The notes under the pieces: generated by a model | What the model was told of the DNA's origin: nothing | Databases searched by the model: none | What the model saw: only the letters and a program-made list of their open reading frames with translations | In this document: piece after piece, positions 16,520 to 25,505 of the stretch | Layout of the letters: each line of letters opens with the position of its first letter | Position numbering within the stretch: the stretch's first letter is position 1 | Program-made: the position numbers and the translations under genes | NCBI RefSeq assembly: GCF_044762665.1 | Contig: NZ_JBIWES010000002.1 | Location: forward strand, 186,001 to 250,000 | Source of the DNA: Peribacillus frigoritolerans_B | GTDB lineage: Bacteria > Bacillota > Bacilli > Bacillales > DSM-1321 | Direction: 5' to 3' | Length of the DNA stretch: 64,000 nucleotides

Positions 16520-17041
16520 GTGTTAACAAGCAGCTTTGTACTTGGGTCAACGTCTCATGGCTTTAATGGCGGAGACATGTTATACCAATTAGTAATGTTT
16601 ATCATTTTGTTAGCGTTGCTGAAGAAATTTGCATGGGGTCCTCTAATGGGCATCATGACTCAACGTGAAGAACATGTTGCAAATGAAATTCAAGCAGCTG
16701 AAGCTAGCAGACAAGAAGCACTTAAATATTTAGAAGAACAACGTGAAATCGTAAAACAATCTCGCACTGAAGCGGGACAACTTATAGAAAACGCAAAACT
16801 TCAAGGTGAAGCACAGCGTGAAGAGATCGTGAATCAAGCACGTCTTGAAGCTGAACGCGTCAAAGAAACAGCTAAGCGTGAAATCGTACAGGAAAAAGAA
16901 AAAGCCATTACGGCATTACGCGAGCAAGTGGCATCTTTATCCGTACTCATTGCTTCTAAAGTAATAGAAAAAGAACTATCCGAAGCAGATCAAGAGCAAT
17001 TGATTAATGACTACATTCAAGAGGCAGGAGAAGGGAAATGA
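16520..17041 (+). CDS. atpF: ATP synthase Fo subunit b
   Basis: Peripheral-stalk subunit with one N-terminal membrane helix (DMLYQLVMFIILLALLKKF, residues about 20-40) and a long charged coiled coil up to the C-terminus. The frame opens at 16475, but the best start is the GTG at 16520 behind AAGGGAGTGA, giving 173 aa, close to the B. subtilis length. The 3' end overlaps atpH by 4 nt (ATGA), so the two are translationally coupled. Confidence 0.93.
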   Translation: MLTSSFVLGSTSHGFNGGDMLYQLVMFIILLALLKKFAWGPLMGIMTQREEHVANEIQAAEASRQEALKYLEEQREIVKQSRTEAGQLIENAKLQGEAQREEIVNQARLEAERVKETAKREIVQEKEKAITALREQVASLSVLIASKVIEKELSEADQEQLINDYIQEAGEGK

Positions 17042-17574
17042 GCGATATAACAGTAGCAAAGCGTTATGCCGTTGCCCTTTTCCAAATTGCGAAAGAGCAA
17101 AACCTCATTAACCAACTTGAAGAAGAGCTTCGCATAGTGAATGAAGTTTTTACAAATGATAATGAGCTATTAAGCTTCCTGGCTCATCCTAAAATGACTA
17201 AAGATGCAAAAGGCGCTTTGATTGCAAATGCATTTGCAAGCCTTTCTTCTTCCGTTCAAAACACTGTGATGTTGATGGTGGAGCGTCATCGTACAGATGA
17301 AGTGACAGCAATGGCACAAGAGTTCATTGAACTTGCGAATGAAGAAAACTCAGTAGCTGATGCAACGGTCTATACAGTACGTCCATTGACTGAAACGGAA
17401 GTGGAAGCTGTGTCTTCATCTTTTGCAGCAAAAATCGGCAAAAGAAATTTACGCATTACTAATATTACGGATAGCAATATCCTTGGCGGCATCAAATTAC
17501 AAATCGGTAACCGCATATATGACGGGACGATTAGCGGTAAGTTAGAACGCCTTAGCAAACAACTATTAGGTTAA
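17038..17574 (+). CDS. atpH: ATP synthase F1 subunit delta
   Basis: Links F1 to the peripheral stalk. The 178-aa protein has the OSCP/delta pattern: an N-terminal helical domain with VAKRYAVALFQIA, and the C-terminal signature NLRITNITDSNILGGIKLQIGNRIYDGTISGKL. It starts at the ATGA overlap with atpF and ends 24 nt before atpA. Confidence 0.96.
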   Translation: MSDITVAKRYAVALFQIAKEQNLINQLEEELRIVNEVFTNDNELLSFLAHPKMTKDAKGALIANAFASLSSSVQNTVMLMVERHRTDEVTAMAQEFIELANEENSVADATVYTVRPLTETEVEAVSSSFAAKIGKRNLRITNITDSNILGGIKLQIGNRIYDGTISGKLERLSKQLLG

Positions 17575-17598
17575 TATTCACAGATAGGGGTGAAATTC

Positions 17599-19107
17599 AT
17601 GAGCATCAAAGCTGAAGAAATCAGTGCGCTGATTAAAAAGCAGATTGAAAACTATCAGTCGGAAATTAAAGTAAGCGATGTCGGTACGGTTATCACTGTT
17701 GGTGATGGTATCGCACGCGTTCATGGTTTAGATAATGCAATGTCTGGGGAGCTCTTAGAATTTTCCAATGGCTCAATGGGATTAGCACAAAACCTTGAGC
17801 AAAATAACGTAGGTGTTGTTATTCTTGGACCATTCAGAGACATTAAAGAAGGCAGTGAAGTACGCCGTACTGGCCGTATCATGGAAGTGCCAGTTGGAGA
17901 AGAATTAATCGGACGTGTCGTGAATCCGCTTGGACAACCATTAGATGGTCTAGGCCCGATCGCTACGACAAAAACTCGTCCAATCGAAAGCCCTGCTACA
18001 GGTGTAATGGACCGTAAATCAGTACATGAACCTTTACAAACAGGTATTAAAGCAATTGATGCATTGGTTCCAATCGGTCGTGGACAACGTGAGTTAATCA
18101 TCGGTGACCGTCAAACTGGTAAAACATCAGTTGCGATCGATACAATTCTTAACCAAGCTGACCAAGATATGATCTGTATCTATGTCGCTATCGGTCAAAA
18201 AGAATCAACGGTTCGTGGAACTGTTGAAACACTACGTAAAAATGGTGCTTTGGATTACACAATCGTTGTATCTGCATCAGCTTCTCAACCAGCACCACTT
18301 TTATACCTAGCTCCATATGCTGGTGTGACAATGGGTGAAGAGTTCATGTTCGCTGGCAAGCACGTTCTTGTGGTTTATGATGATCTTTCTAAACAAGCAT
18401 CTGCATACCGTGAACTTTCCTTGCTACTTCGCCGTCCTCCAGGTCGTGAAGCATTCCCAGGGGATGTATTCTACTTGCACTCCCGTTTACTTGAGCGTGC
18501 AGCAAAATTGAATGACACTTTAGGTGCCGGTTCAATCACTGCGCTTCCATTTGTTGAAACACAAGCAGGCGACATCTCTGCTTATATTCCAACAAACGTA
18601 ATTTCCATCACTGATGGACAAATCTTCTTGCAATCCGATTTGTTCTTCTCGGGTGTACGTCCTGCGATTAACGCTGGTCTATCCGTATCCCGTGTTGGTG
18701 GGTCTGCACAAATTAAAGCGATGAAAAAAGTTGCCGGTACATTACGTCTTGACTTGGCTTCATACCGTGAATTGGAAGCATTCTCTCAATTCGGTTCTGA
18801 CCTGGATGCTGCAACACAAGCAAAACTTAACCGTGGTGCTCGTACAGTTGAAGTTCTGAAACAAGATCTAAACAAACCGATCAAAGTTGAAAAACAAGTC
18901 ATGATTTTCTATGCATTGACTAAAGGTCATTTAGATGATATTCCTGTATCGGATATCCTTCGCTTTGAAGAAGAATACTATGTGTTCCTAGATCGTTCTC
19001 ATCCGGAATTATTAGATCACATTCGCACAACTAAAGGTCTTCCTGAAGATGCTGCTATCGTTGCTGCAATTAACGAATTCAAAAAGAACTTCGTTATTTC
19101 TGAATAA
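17599..19107 (+). CDS. atpA: ATP synthase F1 subunit alpha
   Basis: Non-catalytic nucleotide-binding subunit of the alpha3beta3 hexamer. The P-loop GDRQTGKTS and the signature PAINAGLSVSRVGGSAQ are present. I start at the ATG at 17599 (MSIKAEEIS, 502 aa) behind a GGGGTGA site; a GTG at 17590 is in frame but too close to that site. The codon use is very regular and highly expressed in style, like that of atpD. Confidence 0.97.
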   Translation: MSIKAEEISALIKKQIENYQSEIKVSDVGTVITVGDGIARVHGLDNAMSGELLEFSNGSMGLAQNLEQNNVGVVILGPFRDIKEGSEVRRTGRIMEVPVGEELIGRVVNPLGQPLDGLGPIATTKTRPIESPATGVMDRKSVHEPLQTGIKAIDALVPIGRGQRELIIGDRQTGKTSVAIDTILNQADQDMICIYVAIGQKESTVRGTVETLRKNGALDYTIVVSASASQPAPLLYLAPYAGVTMGEEFMFAGKHVLVVYDDLSKQASAYRELSLLLRRPPGREAFPGDVFYLHSRLLERAAKLNDTLGAGSITALPFVETQAGDISAYIPTNVISITDGQIFLQSDLFFSGVRPAINAGLSVSRVGGSAQIKAMKKVAGTLRLDLASYRELEAFSQFGSDLDAATQAKLNRGARTVEVLKQDLNKPIKVEKQVMIFYALTKGHLDDIPVSDILRFEEEYYVFLDRSHPELLDHIRTTKGLPEDAAIVAAINEFKKNFVISE

Positions 19108-19145
19108 TAAAGGTCTAACTAATTTATAAAGGGTGGTGAGAATGA

Positions 19146-20006
19146 ATGGCCTCTTTACGCGATATTAAGTCTCGGATTACTTCAACGAAAAAGACGAGTC
19201 AAATTACAAAAGCGATGCAGATGGTATCTGCTTCTAAAATGAACCGTGCGGAAGCTAATGCTAAAGCATATGTTCCATATATGGAAAAAATTCAAGAAGT
19301 GGTATCCAGTATTGCGAACGGAAGCACGGATGCATCGCATCCAATGCTTACTTCACGTCCAGTTAAGAAAACCGGTTACTTGGTAATCACATCGGACCGT
19401 GGATTGGCTGGGGCATACAATAGTAGTATACTTCGCCACGTTCATAAAACCATTCTTGAACGCCATAAATCCAATGATGAGTTCGTCATTATCGCAATCG
19501 GAAGGGTTGGCCGTGATTTCTTTGTCAGCCGTAACATGCACGTAGAGCTTGAAGTAACTGGGGTTCCCGATCAGCCGTCTTTCGCTGACATTAGCTCCCT
19601 TGCAAAATCAACAGTTAATTTATATCTGAATGAGCTGTGTGATGAGCTTTATATGTACTATAACCATTATGTCAGCCCAATCCAGCAGGAGGTTACGGAA
19701 AAGCAAGTCCTTCCGTTAGCTGACTTCAATACTTCCAATGCAACATTGACTTCTTATGAATTTGAACCGAATGCGGAAGAAATCCTTGAGGTATTACTGC
19801 CTCAGTACGCAGAAAGTTTGATTTATGGTGCTTTGTTAGATGGTAAAGCAAGTGAGCACTCTGCACGTATGACTGCAATGAAAAGTGCAACCGATAATGC
19901 AAAAGAATTGATCGACTCACTTTCATTACAATATAACCGTGCACGTCAGGCAGCTATCACTCAAGAAATTACAGAGATCGTCGGCGGTGCAGCAGCTTTA
20001 GAATAA
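19146..20006 (+). CDS. atpG: ATP synthase F1 subunit gamma
   Basis: Central rotor shaft. The N-terminal helix (LRDIKSRITSTKKTSQITKAMQMVSASKMN-type) and the C-terminal signature RMTAMKSATDNAKELI...QAAITQEITEIVGGAAALE are clear. The protein is 286 aa. The ATG follows GGGTGGTGAGA. A small hairpin lies in the 88-nt gap before atpD. Confidence 0.97.
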   Translation: MASLRDIKSRITSTKKTSQITKAMQMVSASKMNRAEANAKAYVPYMEKIQEVVSSIANGSTDASHPMLTSRPVKKTGYLVITSDRGLAGAYNSSILRHVHKTILERHKSNDEFVIIAIGRVGRDFFVSRNMHVELEVTGVPDQPSFADISSLAKSTVNLYLNELCDELYMYYNHYVSPIQQEVTEKQVLPLADFNTSNATLTSYEFEPNAEEILEVLLPQYAESLIYGALLDGKASEHSARMTAMKSATDNAKELIDSLSLQYNRARQAAITQEITEIVGGAAALE

Positions 20007-20018
20007 AATCATTTAAGG

Positions 20019-20051
20019 GGACGGTCGGCCCGGACGAAGCTTGGCCGTTCC
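20019..20051 (+). promoter_or_regulatory. Hairpin in the atpG-atpD gap
   Basis: GGACGGTC can pair with GGCCGTTCC with one bulge. There is no T-run, so it is more likely an RNA-stability or translation element than a terminator. Confidence 0.4.
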
Positions 20052-20094
20052 ATAAACTCGATAGTCGTTATAAGCAACGTTAGGAGGGAAAACG

Positions 20095-21492
20095 ATGAAT
20101 ATAGGACGCGTTACTCAAGTTATGGGTCCGGTTGTTGACGTGAAATTCGAAGACGGACAACTTCCTAAGATCTATAACGCGTTAAGAATCGAAAATACAG
20201 CGTCTGGTACAGGACTAACTCTTGAAGTAGCCCTTCAACTAGGTGATAATACAGTTCGTACTGTAGCAATGTCTTCCACTGATGGTTTAACCCGTGGTGC
20301 AGAGACTGTTGATACAGGAGCTCCAATTTCCGTTCCTGTAGGTGAAGTTACTCTAGGTCGTGTTTTCAACGTATTAGGGGAAAACATTGACCTATTCGAA
20401 CCACTTACAGCAGAGGTGCGTCGTGATCCAATTCACAGACAAGCGCCGTCATTCGAGGAATTATCAACATCTGTTGAAATCCTAGAAACAGGTATTAAAG
20501 TAGTAGATTTACTTGCCCCTTACATCAAAGGTGGTAAAATCGGTCTCTTCGGTGGAGCCGGTGTTGGTAAAACTGTACTTATCCAAGAACTTATCAATAA
20601 CATCGCACAAGAGCACGGCGGTATCTCGGTATTCGCTGGTGTAGGTGAGCGTACTCGTGAAGGTAATGACCTTTTCTACGAGATGACTGATTCCGGTGTT
20701 ATCAAGAAAACGGCAATGGTATTCGGACAAATGAACGAGCCACCAGGTGCACGTATGCGTGTTGCTCTTAGCGGTTTGACAATGGCTGAATATTTCCGTG
20801 ACGAACAAGGACAAGACGTTCTTTTCTTCATCGATAACATTTTCCGTTTCACACAAGCAGGTTCTGAGGTTTCCGCCCTACTAGGACGTATGCCTTCAGC
20901 GGTTGGTTACCAACCAACTCTTGCTACTGAAATGGGCCAATTGCAAGAACGTATCACTTCAACAAATAAAGGTTCAGTTACATCCATTCAAGCGATCTAT
21001 GTACCTGCCGATGACTATACGGATCCGGCTCCAGCTACAACTTTCGCTCACTTGGACGCAACAACTAACCTTGAGCGTAAACTTTCTGAAATGGGTATCT
21101 ACCCTGCAGTTGATCCATTGGCATCTTCTTCTCGTGCCCTTAGCCCAGAAATCGTTGGAGCTGAGCACTATAAAGTGGCTCGTCAAGTGCAATCGACTTT
21201 ACAGAAATATAAAGAACTTCAAGATATTATCGCCATCTTGGGTATGGACGAACTAAGCGAAGACGAAAAAGTAATCGTTGCCCGTGCTCGTAGAATTCAA
21301 AACTTCTTGTCACAAAACTTCCACGTGGCTGAACAATTCACTGGTCAAAAGGGATCTTATGTACCAGTTAAAGAAACAGTCCAAGGATTCAAAGATATCC
21401 TAGCTGGAAAATATGACGAACTTCCAGAAGATGCTTTCCGTCTAGTTGGCCGCATCGAAGAAGTTATTGCTAAAGCAAAAGAAATGGCTTAA
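20095..21492 (+). CDS. atpD: ATP synthase F1 subunit beta
   Basis: Catalytic subunit. The P-loop GGAGVGKTVLIQELI, the GERTREG catalytic-glutamate region, the Walker B strand DVLFFIDNIFRF and the SALLGRMPSAVGYQPTLATEMG segment are present. The product is 465 aa. The ATG follows TAGGAGGGAAAACG. It is followed after 25 nt by atpC. Confidence 0.98.
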   Translation: MNIGRVTQVMGPVVDVKFEDGQLPKIYNALRIENTASGTGLTLEVALQLGDNTVRTVAMSSTDGLTRGAETVDTGAPISVPVGEVTLGRVFNVLGENIDLFEPLTAEVRRDPIHRQAPSFEELSTSVEILETGIKVVDLLAPYIKGGKIGLFGGAGVGKTVLIQELINNIAQEHGGISVFAGVGERTREGNDLFYEMTDSGVIKKTAMVFGQMNEPPGARMRVALSGLTMAEYFRDEQGQDVLFFIDNIFRFTQAGSEVSALLGRMPSAVGYQPTLATEMGQLQERITSTNKGSVTSIQAIYVPADDYTDPAPATTFAHLDATTNLERKLSEMGIYPAVDPLASSSRALSPEIVGAEHYKVARQVQSTLQKYKELQDIIAILGMDELSEDEKVIVARARRIQNFLSQNFHVAEQFTGQKGSYVPVKETVQGFKDILAGKYDELPEDAFRLVGRIEEVIAKAKEMA

Positions 21493-21517
21493 TTAAAGGG
21501 ACCTAGGAGGGAATGAA

Positions 21518-21919
21518 ATGAAGACCATTAAAGTCAATGTTGTTACTCCCGATGGCCCAGTATATGATGCAGAAGTTGAAATGGTAAGCACTAAAGCTAA
21601 AAGCGGTGAGCTGGGAATCATGGCTGGACACGTTCCAACTGTAGCCCCGCTTACCATTGGTGCTGTCCGTCTTAAAAATGGAAGCAACACAGACTATGTA
21701 GCTGTAAATGGTGGCTTCTTAGAAGTTCGCCCTGATGTGGTAACCATTTTAGCTCAATCTGCTGAAAGAGCTGAAACTATCGATCTTGCACGTGCTCAAG
21801 CAGCAAAAGCCCGTGCTGAACAAAGATTGCAGAACAATGATGGATCAAATGATGCCAAAAGAGCTAATTTAGCGCTTAAACGTGCCATTAACCGAATCCA
21901 AATTGCAGAAATGCGATAA
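21518..21919 (+). CDS. atpC: ATP synthase F1 subunit epsilon
   Basis: Regulatory subunit on the rotor that inhibits ATP hydrolysis. The N-terminal beta-sandwich (VNVVTPDGPVYDAEVEMVSTKAKSGELGIMAGHVPTVAPL-type) is followed by two C-terminal helices rich in Ala, Arg and Glu. It is 133 aa with GGAGGGAATG before the ATG. It is the last gene of the operon and is followed by a terminator. Confidence 0.97.
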   Translation: MKTIKVNVVTPDGPVYDAEVEMVSTKAKSGELGIMAGHVPTVAPLTIGAVRLKNGSNTDYVAVNGGFLEVRPDVVTILAQSAERAETIDLARAQAAKARAEQRLQNNDGSNDAKRANLALKRAINRIQIAEMR

Positions 21920-21933
21920 CTTTAATTGATGAA

Positions 21934-21978
21934 AACACTTGATTCTTCCACTCGTGGTAAGATCAGGTGTTTTTTTTA
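21934..21978 (+). terminator. Terminator of the atp operon
   Basis: AACACTTGAT pairs with ATCAGGTGTT (two GU or weak pairs) and is followed by eight T residues. The stretch 21979-22261 holds no gene, only the nuo promoter. Confidence 0.82.
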
Positions 21979-22077
21979 TCCCGAAGGTTTTTGAGGATTA
22001 TTGACATGAATTATCGGAATTAGGAAAAAAAGGTCGAATTATAGAGTAAAGTATTTTCCATTTTAATCCTTAACTCG

Positions 22078-22106
22078 TCGACATGCTTTTATCCTAATGT
22101 TATAAT
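22078..22106 (+). promoter_or_regulatory. Sigma-A-type promoter of the nuo operon
   Basis: TCGACA, a 17-nt spacer and a perfect TATAAT (22101-22106) lie about 155 nt before nuoA. Confidence 0.6.
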
Positions 22107-22261
22107 GTATACGCTTACAATTATTGCTTCATACCCCTTCCTTTCACGTTGCTTCTAAAAGAATGTTACCCTGCATAATATTTTAAAACAGTATCCAAAA
22201 AGAAGACAGGCAAATTTAAATTATACCCAGTTAACATGATTTATCCATAAAGGAGATGAAC

Positions 22262-22636
22262 ATGGAACAGCTGCATATTTACCAAAATAATTATTTAATT
22301 GTATTTGTTTTCCTTTGTCTCGGCATTTTATTACCAGTGATCGCTTTATTTCTTGGTAGACTGCTAAGGCCTTATAAACCGACAGATATGAAATATACGA
22401 CTTATGAAAGTGGAATCGATCCTTTTCAGGATTCAAGAGTTCAATTCAATGTCAGGTATTATCTATTCGGATTGATGTTCGTCATATTTGACGTAGAAAC
22501 GGTTTTTCTTTACCCATGGGCGGTTGCCTATGATGAACTCGGACTGTTTGCATTGATTGAAATGCTGTTTTTTGTCGTGATCCTTATGCTGGGTCTAATC
22601 TATGCTTGGAAAAAGAAGGTGTTAAAGTGGAATTGA
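22262..22636 (+). CDS. nuoA: NADH-quinone oxidoreductase subunit A
   Basis: Small membrane subunit of complex I near the quinone site. It has three hydrophobic helices with the family motif YESGIDP before helix 2 and the acidic FDVETVFLYPWA in helix 2. AAAGGAGA favours the ATG at 22262 (124 aa) over the ATG at 22256. The 3' end overlaps the chosen nuoB start by 10 nt. Confidence 0.94.
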   Translation: MEQLHIYQNNYLIVFVFLCLGILLPVIALFLGRLLRPYKPTDMKYTTYESGIDPFQDSRVQFNVRYYLFGLMFVIFDVETVFLYPWAVAYDELGLFALIEMLFFVVILMLGLIYAWKKKVLKWN

Positions 22637-23139
22637 AGTTGGATGAACTTACCCCTAAAGAAATGGAAGAAATGCGCCACAGTATTTTTTTATCCACACT
22701 TGAACAAATAAAAGGCTGGGCTAGAAGTAACTCACTCTGGCCAATGACTTTCGGTTTGGCATGTTGTGCAATTGAAATGATGGGTGTCGGCTCCTCACAT
22801 TATGATTTGGACCGTTTTGGTTCATTTTTTCGGACATCCCCTAGACAATCGGATGTCATGATTGTTTCAGGAACGGTAACGAAAAAAATGGCTCCAATAA
22901 TAAGCAGATTATACGAACAAATGCCAGAACCGAAATGGGTTATTGCAATGGGATCCTGTGCAACTGCCGGCGGGCCTTATGTTCACTCTTACTCAGTGGT
23001 CAAGGGGGTAGATCAAATTGTACCTGTCGATGTATATATACCGGGTTGTCCCCCAAACCCAGCTGCACTTATTTATGGGATCAATAAATTAAAAGAAAAA
23101 ATCCGTTACGAGGCGAAAACCGGAAAGCGGGTGATATAG
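22627..23139 (+). CDS. nuoB: NADH-quinone oxidoreductase subunit B (N2 cluster)
   Basis: Hydrophilic subunit carrying iron-sulphur cluster N2, which reduces quinone. The ligand cysteines are visible as LACCAIEMMG, MGSCATAGGPY and PGCPPNP. The frame opens at a TTG at 22606 inside nuoA, but GAAGGTG followed by a GTG at 22627 gives the standard 170 aa. It ends one base before the nuoC ATG. Confidence 0.95.
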   Translation: MELKLDELTPKEMEEMRHSIFLSTLEQIKGWARSNSLWPMTFGLACCAIEMMGVGSSHYDLDRFGSFFRTSPRQSDVMIVSGTVTKKMAPIISRLYEQMPEPKWVIAMGSCATAGGPYVHSYSVVKGVDQIVPVDVYIPGCPPNPAALIYGINKLKEKIRYEAKTGKRVI

Positions 23140-24402
23140 ATGAGTGAAAAGGAGGACTTAGCGAAGCAAAAGGCGGAGGCCGCGGCCAAGGCCAAGGCAG
23201 CGGCATTGGCCAAAAAACAGGCGAAAGCAGAAGCGGCAGAAAAGCCGGAAGGCGAAGTGGATATAGCGAAGCAAAAAGCGGAGGCTGCGGCCAAGGCGAA
23301 AGCAGCGGCATTGGCCAAAAAACAGGCGAAAGCAGAAGCGGCAGAAAAGCCGGAAGGCGAAGTGGATATAGCGAAGCAAAAAGCGGAGGCTGCGGCTCAG
23401 GTGAAAGCAGCGGCATTGGCCAAAAAACAGGCGAAAGCAGAAGCGGCAGAAAAGCCAGAAGGCGAAGTGGATATAGCGAAGCAAAAGGCGGCGGCCGCGG
23501 CTCAGGCGAAAGCAGCGGCATTGGCCAAAAAACAGGCGAAAGCAGAAGCGGCAGAAAAGCCGGAAGGCGAAATGGAAATAGCGAAGCAAAAAGCGGAGGC
23601 CGCGGCTCAGGCGAAAGCAGCGGCATTGGCCCGGAAACGGTCGAAAGAAGAAGCGGCAGAAAAGCCGGAAGGCGAGATGGAAATAGCGAAGCAAAAGGCG
23701 GCGGCTGCGGCCAAGGCGAAAGCAGCAGCATTGGCCCGGAAACGGTCGAAAGAAGAAGCGGCAGAAAAGCCGGAAGGCGAGATGGAAATAGCGAAGCAAA
23801 AGGCGGCGGCCGCGGCCAAGGCGAAAGCAGCGGCAAAAGCGAAAGCGGCTGCTGCTGCTGCTGCTGCGAAGAACAGGGCAGCTGTACAGGAAAGCGAGGA
23901 AGTTAACACCCATAGCGAAATATCCCCAAATCAGTCGAAACTCGATCAAATTGTTTCTGCTATTGAAAGCCATGTAGGACAAGGGGCATTATTAGAGCAC
24001 TATATTAATAGACTATCAAAAGATGTACCCACTTTAGTGGCTAATCCGGATACATATTTCTCAATAGCAAAATTTCTGCGCTACGATGAACAGCTTGATT
24101 TTTCGTATTTATCGGAACTTCATGGTACGGATTTTGAATCCCATATGGAAATCTATGTACATTTACACTCATTCAAAATGAACCAATCAGTTGCCTTGAA
24201 GGTGAAGCTTGATAGGGATACTCCCGTTATTCCATCATTGGTCCCATTATGGTCAGGTGCAAATTGGCCAGAATGTGAGGCGTATGATTTATTAGGTATT
24301 ACCTTTAATGAACACCCTGATTTAAAGCGGATTTTACTTGGTGATGATTGGAAAGGGTATCCCCTTAGAAAAGATTATGAGCCTTATGATGTGGAGGTGT
24401 AA
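23140..24402 (+). CDS. nuoC: NADH-quinone oxidoreductase subunit C with N-terminal tandem-repeat extension
   Basis: The C-terminal ~170 residues (about 250-420) are the normal NuoC 30-kDa domain of the peripheral arm, with the signature WSGANWPECEAYDLLGITFNEHPDLKRILL. It is preceded by about 245 residues of Ala/Lys/Glu-rich 35-residue tandem repeats (see the repeat entry), predicted to be a long charged helix. The family core is usually about 150-220 aa, so the total of 420 aa is strongly extended. The gene starts right after nuoB (ATGAGTGAAAAGGAGGAC) and is followed 5 nt later by nuoD. The extension's function is unknown; Ala/Lys-rich NuoC N-termini occur in other bacilli as well. Confidence 0.93.
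   Translation: MSEKEDLAKQKAEAAAKAKAAALAKKQAKAEAAEKPEGEVDIAKQKAEAAAKAKAAALAKKQAKAEAAEKPEGEVDIAKQKAEAAAQVKAAALAKKQAKAEAAEKPEGEVDIAKQKAAAAAQAKAAALAKKQAKAEAAEKPEGEMEIAKQKAEAAAQAKAAALARKRSKEEAAEKPEGEMEIAKQKAAAAAKAKAAALARKRSKEEAAEKPEGEMEIAKQKAAAAAKAKAAAKAKAAAAAAAAKNRAAVQESEEVNTHSEISPNQSKLDQIVSAIESHVGQGALLEHYINRLSKDVPTLVANPDTYFSIAKFLRYDEQLDFSYLSELHGTDFESHMEIYVHLHSFKMNQSVALKVKLDRDTPVIPSLVPLWSGANWPECEAYDLLGITFNEHPDLKRILLGDDWKGYPLRKDYEPYDVEV
23155..23880 (+). repeat. 105-bp coding tandem repeat in nuoC, six full copies and one partial
   Basis: Units start at 23155, 23260, 23365, 23470, 23575 and 23680, with a degenerate seventh at 23785. Each encodes 35 residues beginning (D/E)(I/L)AKQKA and ending AEKPEGE(V/M). 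Units 1-4 carry LAKKQAKAEAA, whereas units 5-6 carry LARKRSKEEAA, so there are two sub-types in blocks. The GC content is well above that of the surroundings. The near-identity of the DNA suggests recent expansion by slippage or unequal recombination. Confidence 0.95.
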
Positions 24403-24407
24403 GCCCT

Positions 24408-25505
24408 ATGTTAAGGACGGAAGAAATGCTTCTCAATGTCGGTCCGCAGCATCCGAGTACACATGGTGTTTTTCGTCTTGTCATCAAGATTGACGGTGAG
24501 ATTATCAAAGAGGCTACACCTGTCATTGGGTATCTGCATCGCGGGACGGAAAAACTAGCGGAAAATCTACAATATACACAAATAATCCCATATACCGATC
24601 GGCTCGATTATCTGGCGGCAATGACAAATAATTATGTGCTTTGCCATGCTGTTGAGACAATGATGGGGGTGGAGATCCCTGAAAGGGCAGAATATTTGCG
24701 GGTCATCGCAATGGAATTGGGCAGAGTTGCAAGCCACCTCGTCTGGTGGGGTACATACTTGCTGGATATAGGTGCGACGAGCCCTTTCCTATACGCATTT
24801 CGAGAACGTGAAATGATCGTTAATTTATTGACTGAATTGTCAGGGGCACGCCTAACATTCAATTATATGCGTGTCGGAGGTGTGAAATGGGATGCTCCCG
24901 AAGACTGGATTGCAAAGGTTGCCGAGTTTGTCCCTTATATGAGGGAGCAGCTTGCCGGTTACCATGAGCTTGTGACAGGGAATGAAATCTTTGTTAATCG
25001 TGTTAAAGGGGTGGGCATCTATACGAAGGAAGAAGCCTTACAGTATTCGCTTAGCGGTGCCAACTTAAGGTGTACAGGTGTGAAATGGGATTTACGAAAA
25101 AATGAACCATATTCCATTTATGACAGGTTCACATTCGATGTTCCTACAAGGGAAGAGGGGGATGCCTTTTCACGCTATCACTGTAGAATGGAAGAAATCG
25201 AAGAATCACTGAAAATCATCGAGCAGGCGGTTGAGCAATTTCCAGAAGGGCCGGTCCTTGCTAAGGTCCCTAAAATAATAAAGGTTCCTAAGGGTGAGGC
25301 ATTTGTCCGAATTGAATCACCAAGAGGGGAAATAGGCTGTTATATTGCGAGTGAAGGGAAAAAGGAGCCATACCGTTTGAAATTTCGCAGACCTTCGTTT
25401 TATAATCTGCAAATTCTTCCGAAATTATTGGAAGGGGAAAATATGGCGAACTTGATAACGATATTAGGTGCAATCGATATCGTATTAGGGGAGGTGGATG
25501 GATAA
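24408..25505 (+). CDS. nuoD: NADH-quinone oxidoreductase subunit D
   Basis: 49-kDa-type subunit that lines the quinone cavity with NuoB. The N-terminal NVGPQHPSTHGVFRL, the Arg-rich RVASHLVWWGTYLLDIGA and the C-terminal TILGAIDIVLGEVDG are family signatures. At 365 aa it is a compact bacillary form. It directly abuts nuoH (stop TAA, ATG next). Confidence 0.95.
   Translation: MLRTEEMLLNVGPQHPSTHGVFRLVIKIDGEIIKEATPVIGYLHRGTEKLAENLQYTQIIPYTDRLDYLAAMTNNYVLCHAVETMMGVEIPERAEYLRVIAMELGRVASHLVWWGTYLLDIGATSPFLYAFREREMIVNLLTELSGARLTFNYMRVGGVKWDAPEDWIAKVAEFVPYMREQLAGYHELVTGNEIFVNRVKGVGIYTKEEALQYSLSGANLRCTGVKWDLRKNEPYSIYDRFTFDVPTREEGDAFSRYHCRMEEIEESLKIIEQAVEQFPEGPVLAKVPKIIKVPKGEAFVRIESPRGEIGCYIASEGKKEPYRLKFRRPSFYNLQILPKLLEGENMANLITILGAIDIVLGEVDG

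Noticed and set aside
23155..23880. Could the 105-bp repeat be a CRISPR array or minisatellite?
   Set aside because: Units are contiguous without unique spacers, stay in frame and encode a continuous helix-like protein.
23081..23982. Long minus-strand and shifted-frame ORFs over the NuoC repeats
   Set aside because: They are reading-frame shadows of a GC-rich repetitive coding region; no ribosome sites and no family similarity.
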